A stretch of 64,000 bases of DNA from Sphingobacterium sp. (GCA_031286695.1 JAITTY010000009.1:62001-126000), one strand, 5' to 3'. Shown: positions 36,176 through 45,914, counted from the first letter of the stretch. Made by a program: numbers and translations. Notes: a model not told the origin generated them from the letters alone.

Positions 36176-37516
36176 TTACATTTTTCCTGGCATTTTGGGC
36201 ATATTACGCATCAATTTAGCAGCCATCGCTGGATTGGACATCTGCTTCATGACTTTACGCATATCACCAAATTGTTTCAATAACTTATTTACCTCATTAA
36301 TATCAGTACCTGATCCTTTGGCAATACGTAAACGACGTTTTTGATCGATAACATCTGGATTTTCACGTTCGAAAGGAGTCATAGAGTCAATAATTGCTTC
36401 AATGGGTTTGAACGCATTATCATCCACTTCAATATCTTTCATGGCTTTACCTACACCAGGGATCATTCCCATAAGATCCTTCATATTACCCATTTTCTTA
36501 ATCTGTTGAATCTGGGATTTAAAATCGTTGAAATCGAATTTATTTTTACGGATTTTCTTTTGAAGTTCAGCAGCTTGCTTCTCATCAAACTGTTGCTGCG
36601 CACGTTCTACCAACGAAACAACGTCACCCATCCCCAAAATACGGGAAGCCATACGATCAGGGTGGAATACATCCAATGCATCCATCTTCTCACCCGTACC
36701 GATAAACTTAATTGGTTTATTAACGACAGATTTGATAGATAAAGCAGCACCACCACGTGTATCTCCATCCAACTTAGTCAAAACCACACCTGTGAAATCT
36801 AGACGATCATTGAACGTTTTCGCTGTATTAACCGCATCCTGACCTGTCATAGAGTCTACAACAAATAGGATTTCATCGGGTTTTGTCGCTTCTTTAACTG
36901 CAGTAATTTCCACCATTAATGGCTCATCGATAGCCAAACGACCAGCGGTATCGATGATCACGATATTGTTCCCATTACGTTTTGCTTCTTCCACACCGGC
37001 TTTGGCTATCGCAATAGGATCGTTAGACTCCCGATTCACATATACTGGTACGCCTACTTGTTCTGCAAGTACTTCCAATTGATCGATTGCAGCAGGACGG
37101 TAAACATCACCGGCAACCAACAATGGCTTTTTATTCTTTTTATCTTTCAGATACAATGCTAACTTACCTGAGAAAGTTGTTTTACCAGCACCATTCAAAC
37201 CTGCAATAAGAATGACTGTTGGATTTTTTCCAGTCTCAAGCTCTGTAACAGATCCGCCCATCAAAGCTGTCAACTCATCGTTCATGATCTTCGTTAACAA
37301 TTGGCCCGGAGAAATACTTGTCAGTACATTTTCGCCCAACGCTTTTTGCTTAACATCGTCGGTAAAGGTTTTGGCAGTTTTATAATTCACATCGGCATCC
37401 AATAACGCTTTGCGAATTTCTTTCATCGTTTCGGCAACGTTGATCTCGGTAATACTACCCTGTCCTTTTAATACTTTAAAGGCCCTATCTAACTTATCTT
37501 GAAGATTTGAAAACAT
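36176..37516 (-). CDS. ffh: Signal recognition particle protein Ffh
   Basis: A 446-aa SRP54 GTPase that targets nascent membrane proteins with the 4.5S RNA. It has an N domain (1-90), the G domain with P-loop GLNGAGKTTFSGKLA near 107-121, DTAGRLAID near 190, TKLDGDTRGGAALS near 247, and a methionine-rich M domain from about 300 to the end (KQMSNPAMAAKLMRNMPKMPGKM in the last residues). Full length. Monocistronic, with a TAACTTTG box 30 nt upstream. Confidence 0.97.
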   Translation of the reverse strand: MFSNLQDKLDRAFKVLKGQGSITEINVAETMKEIRKALLDADVNYKTAKTFTDDVKQKALGENVLTSISPGQLLTKIMNDELTALMGGSVTELETGKNPTVILIAGLNGAGKTTFSGKLALYLKDKKNKKPLLVAGDVYRPAAIDQLEVLAEQVGVPVYVNRESNDPIAIAKAGVEEAKRNGNNIVIIDTAGRLAIDEPLMVEITAVKEATKPDEILFVVDSMTGQDAVNTAKTFNDRLDFTGVVLTKLDGDTRGGAALSIKSVVNKPIKFIGTGEKMDALDVFHPDRMASRILGMGDVVSLVERAQQQFDEKQAAELQKKIRKNKFDFNDFKSQIQQIKKMGNMKDLMGMIPGVGKAMKDIEVDDNAFKPIEAIIDSMTPFERENPDVIDQKRRLRIAKGSGTDINEVNKLLKQFGDMRKVMKQMSNPAMAAKLMRNMPKMPGKM

Positions 37517-37545
37517 AAAATCTGAATCTTATTCTATATAAACAG

Positions 37546-37553
37546 CAAAGTTA
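37546..37553 (-). promoter_or_regulatory. TAnnTTTG promoter box for ffh
   Basis: On the minus strand this reads TAACTTTG, 30 nt before the ffh start codon. Confidence 0.5.
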
Positions 37554-37590
37554 AAAAAATTGTCTATAGTAACCTCATTAACACGACATA

Positions 37591-37623
37591 AAAAATGCGA
37601 CTATGTAAAATAATCGCATTTTT
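37591..37623. terminator. Intrinsic terminator after the zinc protease gene
   Basis: AAAAATGCGA / TCGCATTTTT (37591-37600 with 37614-37623), 13-nt loop. It lies between ffh and the end of the minus-strand protease gene. Confidence 0.75.
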
Positions 37624-37649
37624 GCAGGATAAACTTACAATACCTGTAA

Positions 37650-38345
37650 TTAATCACTTCTACGGCCACCAAATAAAATGGACGCATAATATAAAAGTGT
37701 CACCAACGCACTTAATGCCGCTACAACATAGGTCATTGCTGCCCATTTCAATGCATCTTTCGCACCCTCATGCTCTTCGCCGTTATACGTCACACCTGCA
37801 TGGTTCAACCATTCCAATGCGCGATTTGACGCATCAAACTCGACCGGTAATGTGATAAAAGAAAACAGCGTTGTTATAGCCAAAGCACCTACCCCAACAG
37901 CTAAAAGCCAGGGGTTACCACCTTTAGAAAAAGCAAATAACATTACACCAAGCATCAATACCCATGAGGTCAACTTGGAAGCAGCATTCACCATCGGTAC
38001 CATGGCCGAACGGAATCCCAACCATTTATAGGCCTTAGCGTGCTGTACAGCGTGACCGCATTCGTGCGCTGCAACGGCTGCTGCAGCAACACTCCTTCCG
38101 CTGTAAACTTCAGGACTTAAATTAACTGTTTTATCAGATGGATTATAGTGATCTCCCAGACGATCTGGGATAGACAATACCTTTACATCATATATACCGT
38201 TATCATTTAGCATTTTTTGCGCAATCTCAGCCCCAGACATCCCGTTGCCCAAAGGCATTTCGGAGTATTTCTTAAATTTGTTTTTGAATCTTGTTTGGAC
38301 AATTAGGCTTACCACCATTATTCCAATAAATAAAATCAAGTACAT
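37650..38345 (-). CDS. Zinc-dependent membrane protease (YugP/Zn_peptidase_2)
   Basis: A 231-aa membrane protein of the neutral zinc metallopeptidase family 2. It has an N-terminal helix (1-20), the active-site HECGH at 94-98 within AAHECGHAVQHAKAYKWLG, then two hydrophobic helix pairs (about 120-165 and 205-228). IPDRLGDHYNPSDKTVNLSPEVY upstream of HEXXH is a family hallmark. Substrates are unknown; it may act in membrane protein quality control. It is not linked to an operon; a terminator follows. Confidence 0.9.
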   Translation of the reverse strand: MYLILFIGIMVVSLIVQTRFKNKFKKYSEMPLGNGMSGAEIAQKMLNDNGIYDVKVLSIPDRLGDHYNPSDKTVNLSPEVYSGRSVAAAAVAAHECGHAVQHAKAYKWLGFRSAMVPMVNAASKLTSWVLMLGVMLFAFSKGGNPWLLAVGVGALAITTLFSFITLPVEFDASNRALEWLNHAGVTYNGEEHEGAKDALKWAAMTYVVAALSALVTLLYYASILFGGRRSD

Positions 38346-38804
38346 AGCTATTCAATCGTTTTTATAGTTATTATATGACTATCAAACCTTATTCCAATCG
38401 TTGAAAAAAGGTATATGCATGAATTTCTAAGATAAAAAAAGTCTTTGACCTGACAAAAAGAACAGGTTCTTCTGATCTCCACATGACATAATTGCCAGAT
38501 CATTTGGACAAATAACTCCGCTTTCAACTTCAATCCAGCAAAACAATTGCGCTGTTTAACAAGAATTCAATACGTATACTCATCGGTCATTTCCGGAGAC
38601 GTACAGTTATTTTAAGTTCAATCAGGGGATAGATTATTGAAGGAAATAACTTTTGAAGACATTATATAAGGGTATTATTCACAACGGGCTGTAGCATCGC
38701 CTTATTTATAAAACAGAGGATGGGAAAATACAAAAGCGGCGCCCCCCCAGTGGTTCCAATTATAAATGTAAATAAAAAGGGACGTTTAAAAACGCCCCTT
38801 TTTA
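38346..38804. other. 459-nt gap between the zinc protease and ECF sigma genes
   Basis: Both flanking genes are on the minus strand. The stretch contains the terminator at 38774-38803 and a run of seven Cs near 38741, but no convincing gene. Candidate short frames (38348-38533 minus; 38720-38830 plus) lack family features. The protease promoter should be close to 38380, but no good TAnnTTTG box was seen. Confidence 0.5.
38774..38803. terminator. Terminator after ECF sigma factor
   Basis: AAAAAGGGACGT / ACGCCCCTTTTT around TTAAAA, one mismatch in the stem, T-runs on both strands. It lies 2 nt beyond the stop of the sigma gene. Confidence 0.8.
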
Positions 38805-39401
38805 TTATAAATAACCCATTTGCAAGGTAAGATCAGTACCCTCGATCATTTTACGCAAGTTACTCAATGCATAACGCATTCGCCCTAAGGCGGTATTGAT
38901 ACTCACTTCGGTTATTTCCGCTATATCTTTAAAACTCATATCGCAAAAGTGGCGCATGATGAGCACTTCCTTCTGATCGTCCGGAAGCTTTTGGATCATT
39001 TTCTTAAGGTCGACATCAACCTGCTGTTTCAGCATTTTTGACTCTGCACTTTCATCACTAAATTCGAGCACCTCAAAAATATCAAAACCATCAGCATTCA
39101 CAATATTTGGAGCCCGTTTTGCTTTTCTAAAAAAGTCAACAATCATATTGTGCGCTATGCGAATAGCCCAAGGTAAAAATTTACCTTCTTCATTATATTT
39201 ACCAGATTTTAATGTGTTGATGATTTTAATGAAAGTCTCCTGAAAAATATCTTCAGCAAGATATTCATCTTTTACTTTCATATATATGGAAGTGTATATT
39301 TTCGATTTATATCGATTCAACAATGCCTCTAGGCCGGACTCTTGGCCTCCGACATACATTTGGATCAACTCTTGATCGCTTTTACTTTTTAAAAGTCTCA
39401 T
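38805..39401 (-). CDS. ECF-type RNA polymerase sigma factor
   Basis: A 198-aa sigma-70 family protein of the ECF class. Region 2 lies at about 28-95 (EALLNRYKSKIYTSIYMKVK, AEDIFQETFIKIINTL, FLPWAIRIAHNMIVDFFRK) and region 4 at about 130-190 (LPDDQKEVLIMRHFCDMSFKDIAEITEVSINTALGRMRYAL split across the helix-turn-helix). There is no anti-sigma gene beside it. The monocistronic context with a strong terminator resembles the housekeeping-like ECF of Bacteroidota rather than the SusC/D-linked ones. The regulon is unknown. Confidence 0.93.
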   Translation of the reverse strand: MRLLKSKSDQELIQMYVGGQESGLEALLNRYKSKIYTSIYMKVKDEYLAEDIFQETFIKIINTLKSGKYNEEGKFLPWAIRIAHNMIVDFFRKAKRAPNIVNADGFDIFEVLEFSDESAESKMLKQQVDVDLKKMIQKLPDDQKEVLIMRHFCDMSFKDIAEITEVSINTALGRMRYALSNLRKMIEGTDLTLQMGYL

Positions 39402-39706
39402 ACGTCACTTACTTTTTAGCAGTTCGCAATTAAATTATCAGTTCTGTGTTAAAATGTAAATGTTTGCCGTATAAACTATCCTTTCTTATTGTAAAACAAT
39501 TAATTAATCTAAAACCAAATTACCGCAAAATAAATGAGTAATCAAATTATTACAATTGATTTTAAGACTTTTTAACATTTAAAAATAAGTTATCTGTCTC
39601 ATATTTCCAAAAGAATGGTTCTACAGAAACTCCATATCTCCTACAAAAAAAGCTAAAATCACCGGAGGCACAAGTTAGAGCCATCATGCTATAAAGTTAT
39701 TATCTC

Positions 39707-39793
39707 ATACGGACTTTATAGGGAGTTAATACGGACCTTATAGGGACCTCATTCGGATGAATCCCTACAAAATCCGTTTAAAGTCCGTATAAG
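39707..39793. repeat. Cluster of direct and inverted 18-nt repeats
   Basis: ATACGGACTTTATAGGGA (39707-39724) is repeated with one change at 39729-39746, 22 nt further. Inverted, less exact copies follow: TCCCTACAAAATCCGTTT (39762-39779) and AAAGTCCGTATAAG (39780-39793). The group can fold into a long hairpin. No coding frame runs through it. Confidence 0.7.
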
Positions 39794-39880
39794 ATTAATA
39801 TCAAGTTCGTCTAATAAATTAAGTTGATACGAGCCTATAACGGAACGATCCTGTCGAAAATGGCGGTAAAAAAAGAGAAG

Positions 39881-39928
39881 GAATAAAAAAAGCGGAATCA
39901 CCTTGTCGGTAATTCCGCTTTTTATTCC
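39881..39928. terminator. Long terminator hairpin after glyA
   Basis: A stem of about 20 bp from GAATAAAAA to ACC pairs with GGT to TTTTTATTC, around TTGTC, with small mismatches. It lies 14 nt beyond the glyA stop and has T-runs both ways. Confidence 0.88.
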
Positions 39929-39941
39929 TACGGGGAATGTC

Positions 39942-41213
39942 TTATTTATACAATGGGAACTCAGCCATCATTGCTCTTACTTTGCCATGGATCAAATCCA
40001 ACTGGGCATCATTAGATGCATTTTTCAATGCCTCATCGATCAATTCGCCGATTTGTACAATTTCATTTTCTTTAATACCACGTGTTGTAATTGCAGCTGT
40101 ACCAAAACGCACACCTGAAGTTACGAAAGGCGAACGTGTATCGAAAGGAACCATATTTTTATTTGTTGTGATACCTGCTTTACCTAATACAGCTTCCGCT
40201 TCTTTACCAGAAATATCTTTGTTGCGAAGATCCACCAACATCAAGTGATTGTCTGTACCACCAGAGATGATTTTGTAATCTCTTTCTACAAAGAATTGTG
40301 CCAAGGCCGCTGCATTTTTCTTTACCTGAACGATATATTCCATATACTCATCGGATAAAGCTTCACCGTAAGCGATCGCTTTCGCTGCGATTGTATGCTC
40401 CAAAGGACCACCTTGTGTACCTGGGAATACAGCTAAATCCAATAATTGCGTAATTGTACGGATTTCACCTTTAGGTGTTTTGATACCCCATGGATTTTCA
40501 AAATCTTTACCGACCATGATCATACCACCACGTGGACCACGAAGCGTTTTGTGCGTCGTTGTTGTAACGATATGGCAATGTGGAAGTGGATCATTCAATA
40601 AACCACGTGCGATTAAACCCGCAGGGTGAGAAATATCAGCCATCACGATAGCACCAATTTCATCAGCAACTTTACGAATACGTGCATAATCCCAATCACG
40701 AGAATAAGCAGAAGCACCACAGATGATCATCTTTGGTTTTTCACGAAGCGCTGTTTCTTCCAATTGCTCGTAGTCAATTAGACCAGTATCTTCTTTTACA
40801 CCATAAAATAATGGCTGATAGATCTTACCAGATAAGTTAGCTGGTGATCCGTGTGTCAAGTGACCACCATGAGATAAATCAAGACCTAAAATTTTGTCTC
40901 CAGGTTTGATTGTCGCCAAAAAAACAGCCGCATTTGCTTGTGCACCAGAGTGAGGCTGAACATTTACCCATTCTGCGCCAAATAATTGTTTTGCGCGATC
41001 AATTGCGATAGTTTCAATCTCATCCACAACTTCACAACCTCCATAGTAACGTTTTCCTGGGAGGCCTTCTGCATATTTATTTGTCAACACTGAACCAGCA
41101 GCTTCCATCACTTGTTTTGAAACAAAGTTTTCTGAAGCAATTAATTCAATACCTTCTTCTTGGCGTTTAAGCTCATCAGCTATTAAATTAAAAATGGCTT
41201 GATCTCTTTCCAT
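39942..41213 (-). CDS. glyA: Serine hydroxymethyltransferase
   Basis: A 423-aa PLP enzyme that interconverts serine and glycine and loads tetrahydrofolate with one-carbon units. It has [18 protein letters not shown] near 17-34, [12 protein letters not shown] near 56, [11 protein letters not shown] near 83, and the PLP-lysine motif [15 protein letters not shown] near 225-239. Full length, cytoplasmic, monocistronic. A minus-strand TATCTTTG box lies 48 nt upstream. Confidence 0.97.
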   Translation of the reverse strand: MERDQAIFNLIADELKRQEEGIELIASENFVSKQVMEAAGSVLTNKYAEGLPGKRYYGGCEVVDEIETIAIDRAKQLFGAEWVNVQPHSGAQANAAVFLATIKPGDKILGLDLSHGGHLTHGSPANLSGKIYQPLFYGVKEDTGLIDYEQLEETALREKPKMIICGASAYSRDWDYARIRKVADEIGAIVMADISHPAGLIARGLLNDPLPHCHIVTTTTHKTLRGPRGGMIMVGKDFENPWGIKTPKGEIRTITQLLDLAVFPGTQGGPLEHTIAAKAIAYGEALSDEYMEYIVQVKKNAAALAQFFVERDYKIISGGTDNHLMLVDLRNKDISGKEAEAVLGKAGITTNKNMVPFDTRSPFVTSGVRFGTAAITTRGIKENEIVQIGELIDEALKNASNDAQLDLIHGKVRAMMAEFPLYK

Positions 41214-41260
41214 TGTTTTTAAATGTTGTAAAGTAAATTTTGTAGTTTATTTTAATGCCT

Positions 41261-41268
41261 CAAAGATA
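41261..41268 (-). promoter_or_regulatory. TAnnTTTG promoter box for glyA
   Basis: Reads TATCTTTG on the minus strand, 48 nt before the glyA start, with a TTG 23 nt further upstream. Confidence 0.5.
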
Positions 41269-41462
41269 GCATATTCCATAAAGAATATCGACAAAAAGCC
41301 ATATTTTATTAAATGTTCTTAGAGAAACAGCCTTATTTATGCAAATTACCTAATTAGGCAAGGACCGTTTTACCGTACGGCGCCCCCAATAAGCATACGA
41401 AAAATTTAATGTTTCGAAAATGTCAAAAAATCCAGGTCAAGCAATTTGCCATTAAAAAAATG

Positions 41463-41470
41463 TATTTTTG
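41463..41470 (+). promoter_or_regulatory. TAnnTTTG promoter box for the Fe-S carrier gene
   Basis: TATTTTTG, 27 nt before the ATG at 41498. Confidence 0.5.
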
Positions 41471-41497
41471 TATTGGATTGGCTAAAACACTATTATA

Positions 41498-41848
41498 ATG
41501 AGTACAGAACATACAGCAGTTGCTCCTGTTTCTTTAACAGAAGGGGCAATCAAGGAACTAAATAAATTAAAAGATCAACAAGAAATCTCTGATGATTTTG
41601 GTTTACGTGTCGGTGTCGAAGGTGGCGGTTGTTCCGGCATGAGTTATATCTTGGGCTTTGACCAGAAAAAGGACGGAGATAACGAATACGAAATTCAGGG
41701 AATTCGAATCTTTATGAACAAAGCACATGGCCTATATCTTGCTGGTATGGAAATCGACTTCAAATCAGGACTCGACGCAAGGGGCTTCACATTCAACAAT
41801 CCTAATGCAACAAGCACCTGCGGATGCGGCAGCAGTTTTTCAGCTTAA
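41498..41848 (+). CDS. A-type iron-sulphur carrier (IscA/ErpA family)
   Basis: A 116-aa HesB-like protein that receives or delivers Fe-S clusters. The three conserved cysteines are in place: one in GVEGGGCSGMSY near 47 and two in the C-terminal STCGCGSSFSA near 110-112. It is cytoplasmic. There are no isc/suf genes next to it, so IscA, SufA and ErpA cannot be told apart here. A hairpin follows (41873-41904), and ileS starts 215 nt downstream. Confidence 0.93.
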   Translation: MSTEHTAVAPVSLTEGAIKELNKLKDQQEISDDFGLRVGVEGGGCSGMSYILGFDQKKDGDNEYEIQGIRIFMNKAHGLYLAGMEIDFKSGLDARGFTFNNPNATSTCGCGSSFSA

Positions 41849-41872
41849 TTGAATTTCAACACAAATGAAATA

Positions 41873-41904
41873 ACAAAGGGACTGCCAATAGGTAGTCCCT
41901 TTGT
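41873..41904 (+). terminator. Hairpin after the Fe-S carrier gene
   Basis: ACAAAGGGACT / AGTCCCTTTGT, extended by GCC / GGT, loop AATA. Strong stem; the following bases (CGTAGC) are not a T-run, so terminator strength is uncertain. Confidence 0.6.
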
Positions 41905-42063
41905 CGTAGCAGCCACATCGCTAATTCCAGGAATATACTCAAGGAAAGATTTCAAAGCATTTGGTCTCTATTTTAATGATACTAGGACTACAAAGCCCTC
42001 TTTCATTTTCCATCATAAATCACTAAATTAGCGACCTTTAGAAAAGAAGCATACAACAGTCTG

Positions 42064-45000
42064 ATGTACAAAGAATATAAGCAGTTAAATTTACCCGAGA
42101 TAGGTAAAGAGATTTTGACCCGTTGGGAACAGGAAAAAATATTCGAAAAAAGTATCAATAATCGTCCTGAAAGCAAGACCTATACATTTTTTGAAGGCCC
42201 ACCTTCTGCAAATGGAATGCCGGGGATCCATCACGTAATGGCCCGTACGATTAAGGATATTTTCTGTCGTTACAAGACTCTGAAAGGCTACCAAGTGAAA
42301 CGAAAAGGCGGCTGGGACACCCATGGTCTACCTATTGAACTAGCTGTCGAAAAAGCGCTTGGAATCACAAAAGAAGATATCGGCAAAAAGATTACCGTAG
42401 AACAATATAATGAAGCTTGCCGTAAGGAGGTAATGAAATATACCGATGTCTGGAATGACCTAACAACAAAAATGGGCTATTGGGTTGACCTCGAACATCC
42501 TTACATTACCTATAAGAATGAATACATCGAGACCCTATGGTATTTATTAAAAGAGCTTTATAAAAAAGGCCTTTTGTATAAAGGTTACACGATACAGCCA
42601 TACTCTCCAGCAGCAGGTACTGGATTGAGTTCACATGAACTTAACCAACCGGGCACATACAAAGATGTGAAGGATACGACCATCGTTGCAGAATTTAGAT
42701 TGATCAAAAGCCAGCTTCATCCAGCAATCGAAAAACTAGTTGACGATGAAGCGGAAGATGTTGCTTTCATTGCCTGGACGACTACACCATGGACTTTACC
42801 ATCCAACACAGCTTTGGTTGTAGGCAAGAAAATAAACTATGTTAAGATTAGAACTTTCAATAAATACACAGGTGCTCCTGTATCTGTTGTATTGGCGAAA
42901 GATTTAATCAGTAAGCATTTTAAGGCAGAAGGAGAAAACGCATCTTTCCAAGACTATAAATTGGGCGATAAAGTAATCCCTTGGGAACTTGCCGCAGAAT
43001 TTGTGGGTGAAGAGCTTGTTGGCTTGCGCTATGAGCAATTGTTGCCCTATATCACCAGCGAGGACTTACAAGAAAACGCCTTCCGTGTTATCCCAGGTGA
43101 TTTTGTTACGACCGAAGATGGTACTGGTATCGTCCATGCTGCCCCTACTTACGGTGCAGATGACTTTCGTGTAGCAAAAGAACATGGTGTACCGGGTATC
43201 TTGGTAAAAGATGAAAACGGAAAAGATGTACCTACTGTTGACCGTACGGGACGTTTTGTAAGTGAAATCACAGATTTTGCCGGAAGATTTGTCAAAGAGG
43301 AATATTACAGTGCGGAGGAACGTTCGAAAGAAGATTTCAAACCTACGGATGTATTGATCTCTATCAAATTAAAAGAGGACAATAAAGCCTTCGATGTTAA
43401 AAAATATGAGCACACCTACCCGCATTGTTGGCGTACAGACAAACCTGTTCTATACTATCCATTAGATAGCTGGTTTATCCGCACAACAGCAGTGAAGGAA
43501 GATTTGGTTGCATTAAATAAGACCATCAACTGGAAACCTGAAGCAACTGGTACTGGACGCTTTGGAAACTGGTTGGAAAACTTGGTTGACTGGAACCTCT
43601 CACGTTCGCGTTACTGGGGTACCCCGCTTCCTATCTGGCGCTCAGAAGACGAAAATGAAGAGGTTTGTATCGGGTCGCTTCCTGAATTAAAATCTTTATT
43701 GGAAGCTTCTTTGACCTCAGATGTTTTGTCTGACGATGAAAAAGCAAAAAACAAAGCCTACTTGGATAAATTCGATACTGAGCAATTGGATCTTCACCGT
43801 CCTTACGTAGATGATATTGTCCTTGTATCTGATGCCGGACAAAAGTTGTTTCGCGAACCTGACTTAATCGACGTTTGGTTTGATTCGGGTGCAATGCCTT
43901 ATGCACAATGGGGCTTGGATCACGAAAAATTAGCTAAAGGGGAAAAGTTTCCGTTTAAAGCTGGATTCGATCATGCATACCCGGCAGACTTTATCGCTGA
44001 AGGAGTTGACCAAACGCGTGGCTGGTTCTTTACCTTACATGCGATTTCGACGATGATGTACAAATCGGTTTCCTTCAAAAATGTGGTTTCCAATGGTTTG
44101 GTATTGGATAAAAATGGAAATAAGATGTCCAAACGCCTAGGCAATGGTGTTGATCCATTCTCGACAATCGATCAATACAGTGCCGACGCGACCCGCTGGT
44201 ACATGATCAGCAATGCTGCGCCTTGGGACAATCTTAAATTCAATATGGAAGGACTGGATGAAGTACGTCGTAAATTCTTCGGTACTTTATACAATACATA
44301 CGCGTTTTTTGCACTTTATGCCAATATCGATAAGTTCTCTTACGCAGAACCCGATATAGCTTTAGAAAAACGTCCTGAAATTGACCGTTGGATTATCTCC
44401 TTGTTAAATTCGTTGACCAAAGAAGTAGACGAATACTTGGCAGATTACGAGCCTACAAAAGCAGCACGTGCTATCCAAAACTTCGTTGATGAACATCTCA
44501 GCAACTGGTATGTTCGCCTATGCCGTCGTCGTTTCTGGAAAGGAGATTATACAGAAGATAAAATTTCGGCCTATCAAACACTTTATACCTGTCTTGATAC
44601 GATTGCGAAATTGATGTCCCCAATATCACCTTTCTTCTCGGATAGGTTATTCCTGGATTTGAATTCAGCCACCAACAAGGAACAAGTTGAATCTGTTCAC
44701 CTGGCAAATTTCCCAGTGTATAATGAAAGTCTAGTCGATAAAGATCTAGAAGAACGCATGGCTTTAGCGCAGGATATCTCGTCTCTGACACTTTCTTTAC
44801 GGAAGAAAACTTCCATCAATGTACGTCAACCTTTAAACAAAATTTTGGTTCCGGTACTTGATAGTGCTTTCCAGGAGAAGGTAGAAAAAGTAAAAGATCT
44901 GATACTTTCTGAGACCAATATCAAAGATATCGAGTTCATTACGGATACCACTGGTATTATTAAGAAAAAAATAAAACCAAATTTCAAAGCTCTTGGCGCG

Positions 45001-45477
45001 AAAGTTGGTAAGGATATGAAGTTAGTTTCTTCGTCTATCCAATCGTTGACTATAGATCAAATTAGCGCTTTGGAATCAACAGGCGAATTGGCCCTAGCAG
45101 GCACGCCATATACGATTCTATTGAGCGATGTAGAAATTATAGCAGAAGACGTTGAGGGATGGCAGGTAGCGAATCTTGGTAAATTGACCGTAGCATTAGA
45201 TGTACATATCACTGAAGAATTGAAAAAAGAAGGTTTGTCAAGAGAATTGATCAACCGCCTACAAAATCTAAGGAAGGATAAAGGATTAGAAGTCACTGAT
45301 AGAATTAACGTAAAGTTAACAGCTGCTTCAGAAGTGGTCAATGCTGCCAACGAAAATTTATCGTATATTTGCACCGAAATTCTGGCCGATTCATTGGTAT
45401 TTGAAGATTCACTAACTGAAGGAGAGACCATCGAGATCGATGGCAAAGAACTTAAGGCATTAATCCAAAAAAATTAA
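42064..45477 (+). CDS. ileS: Isoleucyl-tRNA synthetase
   Basis: An 1137-aa class I synthetase. The HIGH-equivalent is GIHH at 54-57 within GMPGIHHVMAR, the KMSKR signature NKMSKRLGN near 687, and an editing (CP1) domain spans about 180-400 with AWTTTPWTLPSNTALVVG and GTGIVHAAPTYGADDF. The length and HH form belong to the long eukaryote-like (type 2) IleRS, the kind associated with mupirocin resistance elsewhere; the tail lacks a CxxC zinc pair. It is followed after 3 nt by a DksA-like gene and then lspA. Confidence 0.97.
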   Translation: MYKEYKQLNLPEIGKEILTRWEQEKIFEKSINNRPESKTYTFFEGPPSANGMPGIHHVMARTIKDIFCRYKTLKGYQVKRKGGWDTHGLPIELAVEKALGITKEDIGKKITVEQYNEACRKEVMKYTDVWNDLTTKMGYWVDLEHPYITYKNEYIETLWYLLKELYKKGLLYKGYTIQPYSPAAGTGLSSHELNQPGTYKDVKDTTIVAEFRLIKSQLHPAIEKLVDDEAEDVAFIAWTTTPWTLPSNTALVVGKKINYVKIRTFNKYTGAPVSVVLAKDLISKHFKAEGENASFQDYKLGDKVIPWELAAEFVGEELVGLRYEQLLPYITSEDLQENAFRVIPGDFVTTEDGTGIVHAAPTYGADDFRVAKEHGVPGILVKDENGKDVPTVDRTGRFVSEITDFAGRFVKEEYYSAEERSKEDFKPTDVLISIKLKEDNKAFDVKKYEHTYPHCWRTDKPVLYYPLDSWFIRTTAVKEDLVALNKTINWKPEATGTGRFGNWLENLVDWNLSRSRYWGTPLPIWRSEDENEEVCIGSLPELKSLLEASLTSDVLSDDEKAKNKAYLDKFDTEQLDLHRPYVDDIVLVSDAGQKLFREPDLIDVWFDSGAMPYAQWGLDHEKLAKGEKFPFKAGFDHAYPADFIAEGVDQTRGWFFTLHAISTMMYKSVSFKNVVSNGLVLDKNGNKMSKRLGNGVDPFSTIDQYSADATRWYMISNAAPWDNLKFNMEGLDEVRRKFFGTLYNTYAFFALYANIDKFSYAEPDIALEKRPEIDRWIISLLNSLTKEVDEYLADYEPTKAARAIQNFVDEHLSNWYVRLCRRRFWKGDYTEDKISAYQTLYTCLDTIAKLMSPISPFFSDRLFLDLNSATNKEQVESVHLANFPVYNESLVDKDLEERMALAQDISSLTLSLRKKTSINVRQPLNKILVPVLDSAFQEKVEKVKDLILSETNIKDIEFITDTTGIIKKKIKPNFKALGAKVGKDMKLVSSSIQSLTIDQISALESTGELALAGTPYTILLSDVEIIAEDVEGWQVANLGKLTVALDVHITEELKKEGLSRELINRLQNLRKDKGLEVTDRINVKLTAASEVVNAANENLSYICTEILADSLVFEDSLTEGETIEIDGKELKALIQKN

Positions 45478-45480
45478 ATT

Positions 45481-45867
45481 ATGGCAAACAACAACGAGAA
45501 AACACGCTATAGCGATTCAGAATTACAAGAATTCAAAGATATTATCTTGGACAAGCTTAGAATAGCAAAAGAAGAGCTTTCCTCGTTGACCGCAACGCTT
45601 AATAACAGTAATGCTAATGGTACCGACGATACTGCTGGAACGTACAAGACATTGGAAGACGGTTCAGCTACTTTAGAAAAAGAGCAAACAAATCAATTGG
45701 CTGCTCGTCAAAAGAAATTTATCGACAACCTAGAAGCAGCGTTGGTGCGCATCGAGAACAAAACGTATGGTATCTGTAGAGAGACCGGAAAACTGATTCA
45801 AAAAGAACGTTTGAAAGCTGTTCCACATACAACGTTGAGCATCGAAGCGAAAAACAAACAATATTAA
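45481..45867 (+). CDS. TraR/DksA-family protein with degenerate zinc finger
   Basis: A 128-aa protein with a long N-terminal coiled coil (about 8-95, charged, LEKEQTNQLAARQKKFIDNLEAALVRIEN in two parts) and a C-terminal DksA-like finger region YGICRETGKLIQKERLKAVPHTT. Canonical DksA has four cysteines; only one is left, so a zinc site cannot form in the usual way. It may still bind the RNA polymerase secondary channel. It starts 3 nt after ileS and is ended by a terminator. The ileS-dksA-lspA order is common in Bacteroidota. Confidence 0.88.
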   Translation: MANNNEKTRYSDSELQEFKDIILDKLRIAKEELSSLTATLNNSNANGTDDTAGTYKTLEDGSATLEKEQTNQLAARQKKFIDNLEAALVRIENKTYGICRETGKLIQKERLKAVPHTTLSIEAKNKQY

Positions 45868-45884
45868 TTTTAGGCATTAAATAT

Positions 45885-45914
45885 ATGGTCTTTGCTTAGG
45901 CAAAGACCATTTTT
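45885..45914 (+). terminator. Intrinsic terminator between the DksA-like gene and lspA
   Basis: ATGGTCTTTGC / GCAAAGACCAT (11 bp) around TTAG, then Ts. It ends only 9 nt before lspA. Confidence 0.85.

Larger units (their letters stand above)
39402..39941. other. 540-nt gap between the ECF sigma gene and glyA
   Basis: Upstream region of the sigma gene (no clear promoter box found), the folded repeat cluster at 39707-39793, and the glyA terminator at 39881-39928. No gene or structured RNA family could be recognised. Confidence 0.6.

Noticed and set aside
38720..38830. 36-aa frame on the plus strand with an AGAGG in front
   Set aside because: It runs through the terminator and into the antisense of the sigma gene, and resembles no small ribosomal protein.
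41849..42031. 60-aa frame right after the Fe-S carrier stop
   Set aside because: It needs a TTG start, covers a strong hairpin and has no family features; the composition is that of non-coding DNA.
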